NCBI GenBank assembly: GCA_905188195.1
Contig: CAJJKY010000001.1
Coordinates: forward strand, 1-64,000
Direction of reading: 5' to 3'
Length of the DNA stretch: 64,000 nucleotides
DNA from: Streptococcus parasanguinis
GTDB lineage: Bacteria > Bacillota > Bacilli > Lactobacillales > Streptococcaceae
The notes under the pieces are model-generated. The model saw only the letters and a list, made by a program, of their open reading frames with translations, was not told the DNA's origin and made no database searches. The translations under genes were made by a program, and so were the position numbers. This document shows, one piece after another, positions 16,941-25,114 of the stretch. Each line of letters opens with the position of its first letter. The first letter of the stretch is position 1.

Positions 16941-16976
16941 TTATAAAAAAACAATCCCTCGAGCAGGGATTGTTGA
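16941..16976. terminator. Stem-loop after folate operon
   Basis: A perfect 9-bp stem acaatccct / agggattgt with loop cgagc (16950-16972). On the plus strand few T follow; the A-run before it would be the T-run of a minus-strand terminator. It probably still ends folate operon transcripts by structure. Confidence 0.5.
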
Positions 16977-17057
16977 GAGCGTAGATAAACGAATCTTTAA
17001 TAGAATCTAATCAATTCTTTAAAAATTATACTCGTTATAGTTATTCAGTCATCTAAT

Positions 17058-17195
17058 GAAACTTTCCGCCGTGAGAAAAGTGCCTGAAACAATACCGTTT
17101 CAGGCACTCGGAATTATTGAGACCTTAGGCTCAATAATTAGTCATGGAACTTCGTAGAAGTTCGCTGACGTCCGTACTCACCTAAGGAAAGTTTT
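17058..17195 (+). ncRNA. Structured RNA element, copy A (five covarying helices)
   Basis: A 138-nt segment folds into five helices: P1 aaactttcc/ggaaagttt (17059-17067 with 17186-17194), P2 gtgag/ctcac (17071-17075 with 17077+100), P3 gtgcctgaaac/gtttcaggcac (17080-17090 with 17097-17107), P4 aattattgag/ctcaataatt (17112-17121 with 17130-17139, loop accttagg), P5 gaacttc/gaagttc (17147-17153 with 17157-17163), then a conserved gctgacgtccgtactcac. A diverged copy at 49776-49913 keeps every helix through compensatory changes in P1, P3 and P4. A terminator follows at 17221. Function unknown; known motifs such as the lactic-acid-bacteria asd RNA should be compared. Confidence 0.75.
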
Positions 17196-17220
17196 TTAAG
17201 AAGACTTTGTCTTCAATCTG

Positions 17221-17250
17221 AACAATTCCTAAAACAGGGATTGTTTTTGT
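17221..17250 (+). terminator. Terminator downstream of RNA element A
   Basis: The stem acaattcct / agggattgt (one mismatch/G-U) around loop aaaac is followed by tttttgtttg. It points along the plus strand, so it can end a transcript containing RNA element A. It lies directly before the stop codon of the convergent DUF1846 gene and its stem resembles the one at 16950. Confidence 0.65.
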
Positions 17251-17260
17251 TTGTCTGAGT

Positions 17261-18745
17261 TTATTTACGATACAAACGATCGTACTGGTAGACAGGGTCC
17301 ATGGTGACGTTGATACCGAGCTTGCGAAGGACATTCTTGTCTTCGTCTGTCAGCATTACGGTTGAGTGGGCTTCACTGCCTTTCAACTTGCCTAATTCTT
17401 GCATAGCAAGCTTAGCGTCTTCATTGGTCATAGCTGTAATGGCTAGGGCAATGAGGATCTCGTTTGAGTGAAGACGAGGGTTACGGCTACCCAAATGATT
17501 GATCTTCAAGCCTTGGATAGGTTGGACGTATTCTGGCTCGATTAATTTGGTTTCTTTATCAATATGCGCCAATTTCTTGATCGCATTGATCAAGAGGGCT
17601 GCCGTTGGACCAAAGAGATCAGAGGTTTTTCCGGTTACCATCTCGCCGTTTGGCAATTCAAGGGCCAAGGCTGGCTCCCCTGTTTCTTCTTCTTTTTGGC
17701 GGGCAAGCACGGTCACTTTCCGGTCATTTGGAGTAATGCCTAAATCATTCATCAAGAGCTCAATCTTCTTGACAGCTCCTTCACCGACACGTTCAGCTTT
17801 GACATCTAAGATGGTTTGGTAATAGCGACGGATGATTTCTTGTTGGGAAGCTTCAATCGCAGCGTCATTATCCACAATGGCAAAGCCAACCATGTTGACG
17901 CCCATGTCTGTTGGAGAAGCGTAAGGAGAGGTTCCTAAGATGCGTTCCAACATGCGCTTCAAAACAGGGAAGATTTCGATATCGCGGTTGTAGTTGACCG
18001 TCGTTTCCCCGTAGGTTTGGAGGTGGAAGGGATCGATCATATTGACATCGTCTAGATCTGCAGTCGCTGCTTCATAAGCCAAGTTGACTGGGTGGTGCAA
18101 AGGAAGATTCCATACTGGGAAGGTTTCAAACTTAGCATAACCTGATTTGATCCCATTTAATTGGTCATGGTACATATTGGACATACACGTTGCCAGCTTA
18201 CCAGAACCAGGTCCAGGAGCTGTCACAACGACCAAATTGCGGCTAGTTTTGATGTAGTCATTTTTCCCCATCCCTTCAGGAGAGATGATGTGGTCCATAT
18301 CGGTCGGATAGCCCTTGATCGGATAGTGGAGATAAGAGGCGATCCCGCTCTTGTCTAGTTGTTTGCGAAAGGCATCTGCTGCAGCTTGTCCAGCATATTG
18401 GGTGATGACGACAGAGCCTACAAAGATCCCCAATTCATTGAATTTGTCGATCAAGCGTAGCACTTCTTGGTCATAAGAAATTCCTAGATCCCCACGGGCT
18501 TTTGAGTGCTCAATGTTGTTGGCGTTGATGGCAATGACAATTTCCACCTGGTCGCGCAATTCTTGGAGCAGCTTGATCTTATTGTCTGGTTCGTATCCAG
18601 GGAGGACACGAGCAGCGTGGAAGTCTTCTAACATCTTACCACCGAATTCAAGGTAGAGCTTGCCATCGAATTGATTGATCCGCTCAATAATGTGGTCACG
18701 TTGCAAGTTCAAATACTTTTCAGAACTAAAAGCTTGTTTTTTCAT
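17261..18745 (-). CDS. DUF1846 domain-containing protein
   Basis: A large conserved cytoplasmic protein (494 residues from ATG 18745 behind caggag). It is very well conserved in streptococci and includes KLYLEFGGKMLEDFHAARVLPGYEPDNKIKLL, the P-loop-like VVVTAPGPGSGKLATCMSNMYHD (about residues 190-212) and LNHLGSRNPRLHSNEILIALAI-type segments near the end. The family structure is known but the function is not; the GSGK sequence suggests nucleotide or phosphate binding. The longer upstream frame to 18790 is not needed. Transcribed convergently with the folate operon. Confidence 0.93.
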   Translation of the reverse strand: MKKQAFSSEKYLNLQRDHIIERINQFDGKLYLEFGGKMLEDFHAARVLPGYEPDNKIKLLQELRDQVEIVIAINANNIEHSKARGDLGISYDQEVLRLIDKFNELGIFVGSVVITQYAGQAAADAFRKQLDKSGIASYLHYPIKGYPTDMDHIISPEGMGKNDYIKTSRNLVVVTAPGPGSGKLATCMSNMYHDQLNGIKSGYAKFETFPVWNLPLHHPVNLAYEAATADLDDVNMIDPFHLQTYGETTVNYNRDIEIFPVLKRMLERILGTSPYASPTDMGVNMVGFAIVDNDAAIEASQQEIIRRYYQTILDVKAERVGEGAVKKIELLMNDLGITPNDRKVTVLARQKEEETGEPALALELPNGEMVTGKTSDLFGPTAALLINAIKKLAHIDKETKLIEPEYVQPIQGLKINHLGSRNPRLHSNEILIALAITAMTNEDAKLAMQELGKLKGSEAHSTVMLTDEDKNVLRKLGINVTMDPVYQYDRLYRK

Positions 18746-18953
18746 GTAAAACTCCTGTATATAAGGGAAGGGTCTGTCACACAAATCCAAGGATGAGTGT
18801 TCCGTTTCCTACCATTTCATTCTTTCATATTATATCAGAAAACAGATGGAAGATAAAATATTCTAAGATACTTTCCTAAGGGGAGTGCGGATGCCAAGGG
18901 ACTCAATGGTGACTCACGCTGGAAAGTTTCAAAGAGAACCTTGTTTTCCCTCT
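18746..18953. other. Upstream region of DUF1846 gene, no further gene
   Basis: This gap holds the DUF1846 promoter region on the minus strand (AT-rich around 18825-18865) and then the terminator of pepA. No ORF or repeat was recognised. Confidence 0.4.
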
Positions 18954-18977
18954 AAAAAAGCCCCTTACGGGGCTTCA
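18954..18977 (-). terminator. Intrinsic terminator of pepA
   Basis: Read on the minus strand, aagcccc / ggggctt with a gtaa loop is followed by six T. It begins shortly after the pepA stop codon. Confidence 0.9.
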
Positions 18978-18989
18978 GATCGATGCTAC

Positions 18990-20054
18990 TTAATAGTGTT
19001 TGATCAAATCAACTGTAGAGCGATCCAATTTCTTAACCAATGCTTGTAAGAAGGCTTGCGCTTGCAAGAAATCATCCATGGCATAGAGGGTTTGGTGAGA
19101 GTGGATGTAACGTGCACAGACCCCAATGGTTGTTGATGGGACTCCACCATTCTTCAAGTGTGCTGCACCTGCATCGGTACCACCTTTGGCACAATAGTAT
19201 TGGAATTTGATGCCCGCTTCTTCAGCCGTAGTGAGCAAGAAATCCTTCATATTTGGCAGCATGATGTGACCTGGATCATAGAAACGAAGCAGTGTTCCTT
19301 CCCCAATCGCACCTTGGTCTCCAAAGACATCAGCTGCTGGCGAACAGTCTACAGCAAGGAAGATTTCAGGATCAAATTTAGTGGTTGAAGTGTGAGCTCC
19401 ACGAAGTCCCACTTCTTCTTGAACGTTAGCCCCTACATAGAGTTCGTTGTTTAAGGCTTGGCCAGAAAGGCTCTTGGCCAATTCGCTGACCATCAAGACG
19501 CCGTAGCGGTTATCCCATGCTTTGGAGATGACGTTTTTACCATTAGCAGTGAGAATCGCAGAGCTGTCTGGCACCAAGGTATCTCCAGGACGGACCCCAT
19601 AGCTTTCAGCTTCGGCTTTAGAGCTAAAGCCTGCATCAAAGACGATGTCGCTAATGGCAGGTACGGTTGGTCCACCTGTTCCACGTGTCAAATGAGGAGG
19701 AACAGATCCTGAAATAGCAGGGTATTCACGTCCGTCACGTGTAAAGAGTTTGAAGCGTTGGCTGCTGACGACCATCGGGTTCCAACCTCCGATTGGGACA
19801 ACACGGAAAGTCCCATCAGCTTTGATTTCGCTGATCATAAAACCAACTTCATCCATGTGAGCAGCTACTAAGATACGAGGAGCATCGGCTGCTGTGGAGT
19901 GTTTGACCCCAAAAATCCCACCGAGACCATCTGTCACGATTTCGTCCACATGAGGGGTCAATTGTTGGCGCAAATAATCCCGTACAGGAGCTTCATGACC
20001 TGAGATAGCAGGGATTTCAGTTACTTCTTTGATTTTAGAAAATAAATCAGTCAT
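18990..20054 (-). CDS. pepA: Glutamyl aminopeptidase, M42 family
   Basis: A dinuclear-metal aminopeptidase that removes N-terminal Glu/Asp in the cytoplasm. The 354-residue protein carries the M42 metal-ligand motifs: VAAHMDEVGFM, ISKAWDNRYG, NVQEEVGLRGA, AVDCSPAADV and the final IHSHQ. The start ATG 20054 is preceded by agaaggta on the minus strand. Monocistronic, with a good terminator. Part of the peptide-utilisation set together with pepO and the oligopeptide-binding protein elsewhere in the window. Confidence 0.95.
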   Translation of the reverse strand: MTDLFSKIKEVTEIPAISGHEAPVRDYLRQQLTPHVDEIVTDGLGGIFGVKHSTAADAPRILVAAHMDEVGFMISEIKADGTFRVVPIGGWNPMVVSSQRFKLFTRDGREYPAISGSVPPHLTRGTGGPTVPAISDIVFDAGFSSKAEAESYGVRPGDTLVPDSSAILTANGKNVISKAWDNRYGVLMVSELAKSLSGQALNNELYVGANVQEEVGLRGAHTSTTKFDPEIFLAVDCSPAADVFGDQGAIGEGTLLRFYDPGHIMLPNMKDFLLTTAEEAGIKFQYYCAKGGTDAGAAHLKNGGVPSTTIGVCARYIHSHQTLYAMDDFLQAQAFLQALVKKLDRSTVDLIKHY

Positions 20055-20160
20055 AGGTTACCTTCTTTCTGATGCTATTTTATCACTTTTTCTACAAGGA
20101 TGGTAGCGTTATTATGGAAATCAGTCTCTAAAAGCAGAGGGAGAGATCTAGCCTAGACCG

Positions 20161-20189
20161 TTGTCCCTCTGCTTATTTTGTGTTACAAT
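20161..20189 (+). promoter_or_regulatory. Promoter of DUF4651 gene, implying a leaderless mRNA
   Basis: TTGTCC (20161-20166) and TACAAT (20184-20189) are 17 bp apart. The ATG of the gene begins only seven bases after the -10 box, so transcription should start at or next to the A of the start codon. No ribosome binding site is present. Confidence 0.65.
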
Positions 20190-20196
20190 AGGCACT

Positions 20197-20487
20197 ATGA
20201 AAGCTAAAAAAATTATTTTGTCTAGTCTGGCTGTAGCAAGTGCAGGAGCTCTTGCGGCCGGTGTTTATAAAATTGCCAAAGATCAAAAGCGTCTCCGTAC
20301 CCAAGAAGAATTGGTAGCAGAAGTACGGGAGCAAATGGAAGCCATGGGGATGATTGCGACCCTGTATGTGGAACTCTACGAGTCTAGTGAAGAGCGCTTA
20401 GTAGGAGGCGTCATTTTTGAAGATGAGCGCCATTACCGCTTTGTCTATGAGGACGGTCTCTTGCATTACGAAGAGGAAAAACTATGA
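20197..20487 (+). CDS. DUF4651 domain-containing small protein
   Basis: A 96-residue protein with an N-terminal hydrophobic segment (about 3-22, KKIILSSLAVASAGALAAGVYKI), which looks like a membrane anchor or signal, and a C-terminal acidic domain (EERLVGGVIFEDERHYRFVYEDGLLHYEEEKL). The family is streptococcal and of unknown function. It overlaps the following thioredoxin-like gene by four bases (ATGA). The start ATG 20197 lies at the expected transcription start, so translation is probably leaderless; the upstream frame to 20161 runs through the promoter and is not coding. Confidence 0.85.
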   Translation: MKAKKIILSSLAVASAGALAAGVYKIAKDQKRLRTQEELVAEVREQMEAMGMIATLYVELYESSEERLVGGVIFEDERHYRFVYEDGLLHYEEEKL

Positions 20488-20801
20488 TCACACCGAGTTC
20501 TCTAGAAGAAATTGCTTCCTATGTAGAGCAAGAGGACAAGAAAGTGTTTGTCTTTTCAGCAGATTGGTGTGGGGATTGTCGTTATCTCAAGCCTTTTTTG
20601 CCGGAGATTGAGGCTGAAAATCCCGAATTTACCTTTATCTTGATTGACCGCGATGCCTATATGGATCTGGCGAAAGTCTGGGATGTTTATGGGATCCCAA
20701 GTTTGGTGGTTCTGGAAAAGGATAAGGAAATCGGTCGGTTTGTCAATCGGGATCGGAAAACCAAAGCGCAGATTACAGCATTCTTAGCAGGATTAAAATA
20801 G
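20484..20801 (+). CDS. Thioredoxin-like protein with CGDC active site
   Basis: A 105-residue cytoplasmic thioredoxin-fold protein. The redox motif is CGDC (Cys29, Cys32, in SADWCGDCRYLKPF) rather than the canonical CGPC, and the cis-Pro loop is YGIPSL. The family is widespread in streptococci between the DUF4651 gene and ytpR; it is probably a thiol-disulfide reductase with an unknown partner. It is translationally coupled to the preceding gene. Confidence 0.9.
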   Translation: MITPSSLEEIASYVEQEDKKVFVFSADWCGDCRYLKPFLPEIEAENPEFTFILIDRDAYMDLAKVWDVYGIPSLVVLEKDKEIGRFVNRDRKTKAQITAFLAGLK

Positions 20802-20810
20802 GAGAAAATC

Positions 20811-21437
20811 ATGATTGTAACATACAACAAAGAACAAGTCGGCGATGTATTGATGCTGACCTTGAAAAATAGTGGGGAAGCTAAGCTCGCGGTGGAGAGA
20901 AAAGGAAAAGTGGCTCGCGTTTACCGTGAGGACAACCAAGAAACCGTTGCCTGGAATATCTTTGATGCCTCATCTTTCTTCGCCATCGAAGGCAAGGGCC
21001 AAGTCTTTTTGACAGATGAGCAAGTGGATCGTTTGAACCAAGAATTGGAAAGAGAAGGCTTCGCAGAACGTTTGGTCAACGATCGGGAACCAAAATTTGT
21101 GGTGGGAGAAATCCTTGAAATGGTGGCCCATCCAGATAGTGACCACTTGAATATCTGCCAGGTAGCAGTTGGACCAGATAAGACAGTTCAGATCGTAGCA
21201 GGAGCTCCAAATGCGCGGGTGGGTCTCAATACCATTGTTGCTCTTCCAGGTGCCATGATGCCGGATGGTAGCTTGATTTTCCCAGGGGCCCTTCGTGGAG
21301 AAAAAAGCTATGGCATGATGTGCAGTCCGCGTGAATTGCACTTGCCAAATGCTCCTCAAAAACGAGGCATTATTGAATTGGATGATGCAGAAGTAGCAGG
21401 TACACCTTTTGATCCTGCTCGTCACTGGCATGAATAA
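20811..21437 (+). CDS. ytpR: YtpR family tRNA-binding protein
   Basis: A 208-residue protein whose second half is an OB-fold tRNA-binding domain as found at the N-terminus of PheT (VGEILEMVAHPDSDHLNICQVAVG, ALPGAMMPDGSLIFPGALRGEKSYGMMCS). It may bind tRNA-like structures; the cellular role is not established. It lies ten bases after the thioredoxin-like gene with ggagaaaatc in front of ATG, so the three genes form one operon closed by a terminator. Confidence 0.92.
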   Translation: MIVTYNKEQVGDVLMLTLKNSGEAKLAVERKGKVARVYREDNQETVAWNIFDASSFFAIEGKGQVFLTDEQVDRLNQELEREGFAERLVNDREPKFVVGEILEMVAHPDSDHLNICQVAVGPDKTVQIVAGAPNARVGLNTIVALPGAMMPDGSLIFPGALRGEKSYGMMCSPRELHLPNAPQKRGIIELDDAEVAGTPFDPARHWHE

Positions 21438-21444
21438 AGAGAAG

Positions 21445-21478
21445 AATCTAGGATGTTTTGAATCCTAGATTTTTTGAT
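21445..21478 (+). terminator. Intrinsic terminator of the ytpR operon
   Basis: A perfect 10-bp stem aatctaggat / atcctagatt followed by ttttttg. Confidence 0.92.
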
Positions 21479-21513
21479 AATTTTGAGTTACAACCTCCAT
21501 TTTTTGAAATTTT

Positions 21514-21521
21514 TTCGAATA
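21514..21521 (+). promoter_or_regulatory. Cin-box (SigX promoter) of ssbB
   Basis: TTCGAATA after a T-run, 19 nt before the ssbB start. It is identical to the octamer in front of comGA and one base from the TACGAATA consensus, which places ssbB in the late competence regulon. Confidence 0.85.
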
Positions 21522-21540
21522 AATAGATAGGAGGTAAACG

Positions 21541-21936
21541 ATGTATAATAAAGTTATTTTAATCGGTCGCTTAGTAGCGGCTCCAGAATTGCATAAAACC
21601 AGCACAGACAAATCCGTTGCCCGAGTGACCGTTGCGGTCAATCGTCGCTACAAGGACCAAAACGGGGAGCGAGAGACTGATTTTGTCAATGTCGTTATCT
21701 GGGGGAAATTGGCTGAAACCATGGCTAGTTATGCCAACAAAGGGAGTTTGATCTCTTTGGATGGAGAGATTCGGACGCGCCGCTACGAGAAAAATGGGGT
21801 CATGCAGTATGTGACAGAGGTCCTTTGCCAAAGTTTTCAGTTGCTAGAGAGCCGCGCTCAGCGAGCGATGCGTGAAAATGGTGGAACGGGAGATTTAGCC
21901 GATATCATCTTAGAAGAGGAAGATCTTCCTTTTTAG
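21541..21936 (+). CDS. ssbB: Competence-specific single-stranded DNA-binding protein SsbB
   Basis: Coats internalised single-stranded DNA during transformation and protects it until RecA/DprA load. The 131-residue protein has the OB fold (MYNKVILIGRLVAAPELHKT, TDFVNVVIWGKLAE, LISLDGEIRTRRYE) and an acidic tip ending EEEDLPF. The short linker distinguishes it from the housekeeping SsbA. Start ATG 21541 follows ataggagg, and the gene stands alone behind a cin-box. Confidence 0.96.
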   Translation: MYNKVILIGRLVAAPELHKTSTDKSVARVTVAVNRRYKDQNGERETDFVNVVIWGKLAETMASYANKGSLISLDGEIRTRRYEKNGVMQYVTEVLCQSFQLLESRAQRAMRENGGTGDLADIILEEEDLPF

Positions 21937-21949
21937 AAATAAAAAAAGA

Positions 21950-21981
21950 AAGCTGGTTCGTTTATAGACCAGCTTTTTTGA
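21950..21981 (+). terminator. Intrinsic terminator of ssbB
   Basis: Stem aagctggtt / gaccagctt with a short AT-rich loop, followed by six T. Confidence 0.9.
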
Positions 21982-22125
21982 TACTTGCTAGGGATTTCAT
22001 TCGGGAACGACTCTTTTAAAAATAAAGCAAAAATATGCATCTGTACAATAAAAGCCAGCACTTTTCTTGAAAAAGTAGTAGAATAAAGTAATATATATTC
22101 AAAATTTTCAGAAAAGGAACGGAGT

Positions 22126-23109
22126 TTGAAGGGGAAAGAAGAAAGAAAAGAACGGTTGAAATGGCTGATAAAACGGGTTTTACTGGTGATTCCAGTGGCC
22201 TGCATCCTCTTGTGGATCTATGCTGTTTGTCAAACCAGTAGCATGAAGGGACAGACCAAGATCGGTGTCACCTATATGACCATGAACAATGAGTTCTATA
22301 AAAGTATTCATTCGGAAATTAGTCGGATTGCCGATGAGAAAGGAGCTCTTGTATCTGTCCGAGATCCAGAATTGGACGAAAAAAGGCAGAGCCAGCAGAT
22401 CGATGATTTTTGTGCCCAAAAAGTAAATGTGATTGTGATTAATCCGGTCAAAGGGGATAGTCAGCCCATTTTAAGGGCTCTTAAAAAAGCTAGAAAACAA
22501 GGAATTAAGATCATTGCAGTTGATACCCAGCTCAAGCATTTTAAGCCGGATGCCAGCATTGTCTCCGACAACTACCAAGCAGGAGTCTTGATTGCGAAAG
22601 AGCTGATGAAACGCTCTTCAAATGCTCGGATCCTTCTCTTGGAGCACAAAGGGACTGTTTCAGCAGATACGCGGATTCAGGGATTTAAGGATACCATCAA
22701 AGGACATGGGTCATATGAGATTATCTCGGAACTAGAAACCAAGGGTCAGACGGAGATCGCCATGCCAGCTGTCCGTAAGTTCTTGCAGTCAGGGGGGGAT
22801 GTCGATACACTAGTTGCCCTAAATGACCGCTCGGCTATAGGAGCTTTAGCAGCGATCAAGGAGCAAGGAATCACTCATCCCATTGCGATTTATGGGATCG
22901 ATGGCTCACCAGATATGAAAGCCTTGCTGCACTCGACAGATGATGTTGTAGGAACCGTTGCCCAGTCTCCGTTGAAGATGGGAGACCGCGTGATGGAGGT
23001 CATCCAAGATATGACGGCTGGGAAAAGCTACCAAAAAGAGATAACCATTCCGGTTCAAATGATGACAAAGGAAAACATCGATCACTTTGATGTGAATGGG
23101 TGGCAGTAA
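22126..23109 (+). CDS. Membrane-anchored sugar-binding protein of a LevQRST-like sensor
   Basis: A periplasmic-binding-protein type 1 (ribose/galactose-binding) protein of 327 residues. An N-terminal signal anchor (about 16-34, VLLVIPVACILLWIYAVC) lacks a lipobox, so it likely stays tethered. Motifs: IGVTYMTMNNEFYKSI, VIVINPVKGDSQPILRAL, IYGIDGSPDM. No transporter permease is near; instead it precedes a histidine kinase, whose start overlaps its stop by one base. The arrangement matches S. mutans LevQRST, where two binding proteins feed a two-component system controlling a fructose/mannose PTS. Starts at TTG behind ggaacggag. Confidence 0.85.
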   Translation: MKGKEERKERLKWLIKRVLLVIPVACILLWIYAVCQTSSMKGQTKIGVTYMTMNNEFYKSIHSEISRIADEKGALVSVRDPELDEKRQSQQIDDFCAQKVNVIVINPVKGDSQPILRALKKARKQGIKIIAVDTQLKHFKPDASIVSDNYQAGVLIAKELMKRSSNARILLLEHKGTVSADTRIQGFKDTIKGHGSYEIISELETKGQTEIAMPAVRKFLQSGGDVDTLVALNDRSAIGALAAIKEQGITHPIAIYGIDGSPDMKALLHSTDDVVGTVAQSPLKMGDRVMEVIQDMTAGKSYQKEITIPVQMMTKENIDHFDVNGWQ

Positions 23110-24425
23110 TGAGAAAATTTAGAGGTGTGAGATACAGTTTGGCCATCCTGATGGTCGTAAATTTTATCGCTGTGATGCTCAACAGTATCATCTATCTTCA
23201 AGCAACCAACTATATCATTGCCCAACGGCAAGCTTCTCTATTAGTAGAACGCTTAGAGCGTATTCCTTTTGCGCCCTCTACAACTTTTTGGTTGTCTGCA
23301 CTCTTATTTGCTGGGATTGCCTTGATCTCCATGAGTCGTTACCGGTCTCAAACGAGTCGATGGTCCATTTTTGATAAGTGGAACATTTTGGAGATCCTCC
23401 TGATGTTGCTCTTGATGTGGGTCCAAAATGTAGCTTATAACGGGCTCATTCTCTTGGTTTTTGCGGATATCTTCTATGGTTCCAAAGAGTTGAATACCAA
23501 GCGAGACCGCAAGTATTGGTTTGCGTTTATCCTAGTGAGTTTCTTGATGCTTCTTGTGACCAATTCAGACGTCTTTTCGCTTTTCTTTCCGATACCTTCT
23601 CTGGATGTCTATATTCATTTTTATCCTGCCTCCATTCGGATTCTGGCCTTTTTCTTGAAGAATTCCCTCTATGCTTTGAATATGGTGCTCTTCATTATTT
23701 CGCTTTTGTTCTATATTATGAATGTTCTTGCGGAAAACCACGAAGTAGAAGAAGAGTTGGCCATGGTTTCGAAGGTCAATACGGAGTTGAACAACTATAT
23801 GGCCTTGTCTGAGAAGATTGCAGAAGATCGGGAGCGCAAGCGGATTGCTCGGGAGATTCACGATACCTTGGGACACGCGCTAACAGGGATCTCGGCAGGT
23901 TTAGATGCTGTCGGAGTCTTGATTGATATCGATCCCAATCGGGCAAAAGAGCAGGTAAAAAGCGTATCAGAAGTTGTCCGGGAAGGGATTCAAGATGTGA
24001 GAGGCTCTCTCAACCGCCTCCGTCCAGGTGCCCTTGAGGGACGAACCCTCAAAGATGCTTTGGAAAAGATGATCCGCGAGTACCAGACCCTTTCCAACTT
24101 GCAGGTTGATTTACACTATGAATGGGTCGATGTCGATATGGACGTCATGATTGAAGATACGATCTTTCGTGTGATCCAGGAGTCTATGACCAATGCGGTT
24201 CGTCACGGTCATGCCAGTCAGATGAGCCTTCATTTTTTTGAGAATGAAGAAGATTACCTGATCGAGTTGCAGGACAATGGGGTTGGGTTTGAAACCTTGA
24301 CCTATGGCTATGGGCTCAAGCAGATGATGGAGCGCATTTCCATCCTAGGAGGACAGCTTCAATTTGAAAGTCGCGATGGATTTTTCACGCGCGTCAGTTT
24401 ACCGAAATATAAAGAAGGGAGATAG
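23109..24425 (+). CDS. levS: Sensor histidine kinase, NarL/HisKA_3 family (LevS-like)
   Basis: A 438-residue membrane kinase. The first ~220 residues hold about seven hydrophobic helices; a coiled coil leads to the HisKA_3 box ERKRIAREIHDTLGHALTGIS with the phospho-accepting His. The ATPase domain has IQESMTNAVRHG (N box) and LQDNGVGF ... YGLKQMMERI (G boxes). The start is ATG 23109, overlapping the upstream stop; GTG 23100 is less likely. It probably senses sugar through the flanking binding proteins and phosphorylates the next gene product. The symbol follows S. mutans usage, which I recall rather than verified. Confidence 0.87.
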   Translation: MRKFRGVRYSLAILMVVNFIAVMLNSIIYLQATNYIIAQRQASLLVERLERIPFAPSTTFWLSALLFAGIALISMSRYRSQTSRWSIFDKWNILEILLMLLLMWVQNVAYNGLILLVFADIFYGSKELNTKRDRKYWFAFILVSFLMLLVTNSDVFSLFFPIPSLDVYIHFYPASIRILAFFLKNSLYALNMVLFIISLLFYIMNVLAENHEVEEELAMVSKVNTELNNYMALSEKIAEDRERKRIAREIHDTLGHALTGISAGLDAVGVLIDIDPNRAKEQVKSVSEVVREGIQDVRGSLNRLRPGALEGRTLKDALEKMIREYQTLSNLQVDLHYEWVDVDMDVMIEDTIFRVIQESMTNAVRHGHASQMSLHFFENEEDYLIELQDNGVGFETLTYGYGLKQMMERISILGGQLQFESRDGFFTRVSLPKYKEGR

Positions 24426-24427
24426 AG

Positions 24428-25114
24428 ATGGTGATAAAAGTAATGGTGGCAGATGACCAGGCCTTGATTCGAGAATCTCTGAAAATTATTTTGTCAGCCC
24501 ACCCCGATATCGAAGTGGTGGCCACAGTGGAAGATGGGAATCACGTCTTGTCTAGCATTCCACAGACACATCCTGACCTGATCTTAATGGATATTCGGAT
24601 GCCAGGCATGGATGGGGTTTTGGCGACAAAAGAGGTAAAAGAGCACTATCCGGATATCAAAATTATTATTTTAACGACCTTTGATGATGATGAATTTATC
24701 TATAGTGCACTCAAGTATGGTGCTTCAGGTTATCTTTTAAAGGGAGCCTCGACAGAGGAACTCTATGAAGCGATTAAGGTGGTGTATCAAGGCGGAGCCA
24801 TGATCAACCCGAATATCGCTAGTAAAGTCTTTCAAATTTTCTCACAAATGGCCAAAACCAACTTCTCTATTGCTGTAGATGAGGACAATGTCAAGGATTT
24901 GAGCACGACGGAATGGCGCATTATCCAAGAAGTCGGCTATGGGGAGTCCAATAAAGAAATTGCGGCCAAACTCTTCTTGTCAGAAGGAACGGTGCGCAAT
25001 TACTTATCAACGATTTTGGCGAAATTAAACCTACGAGATCGAACGCAATTAGCGATCTGGTCTGTCCAAACAGGAGTGACGAGACGTGATTTTTCTAAAG
25101 GAAATACAGAATGA
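24428..25114 (+). CDS. levR: Response regulator, NarL/LuxR family (LevR-like)
   Basis: A 228-residue regulator. The receiver domain has the acidic pair at Asp9/Asp10, phospho-acceptor Asp55 (LILMDIRMPGMDG) and Lys in the YLLKGAS loop. The C-terminal LuxR-type HTH reads LSTTEWRIIQEVGYGESNKEIAAKLFLSEGTVRNYLSTILAKL. It is coupled to the kinase (two bases apart) and overlaps the next gene by four bases. In S. mutans the equivalent regulator activates the levDEFG PTS; the palindromic TGTCA/TGACA sites before the PTS genes here are the natural target to test. Confidence 0.9.
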   Translation: MVIKVMVADDQALIRESLKIILSAHPDIEVVATVEDGNHVLSSIPQTHPDLILMDIRMPGMDGVLATKEVKEHYPDIKIIILTTFDDDEFIYSALKYGASGYLLKGASTEELYEAIKVVYQGGAMINPNIASKVFQIFSQMAKTNFSIAVDEDNVKDLSTTEWRIIQEVGYGESNKEIAAKLFLSEGTVRNYLSTILAKLNLRDRTQLAIWSVQTGVTRRDFSKGNTE

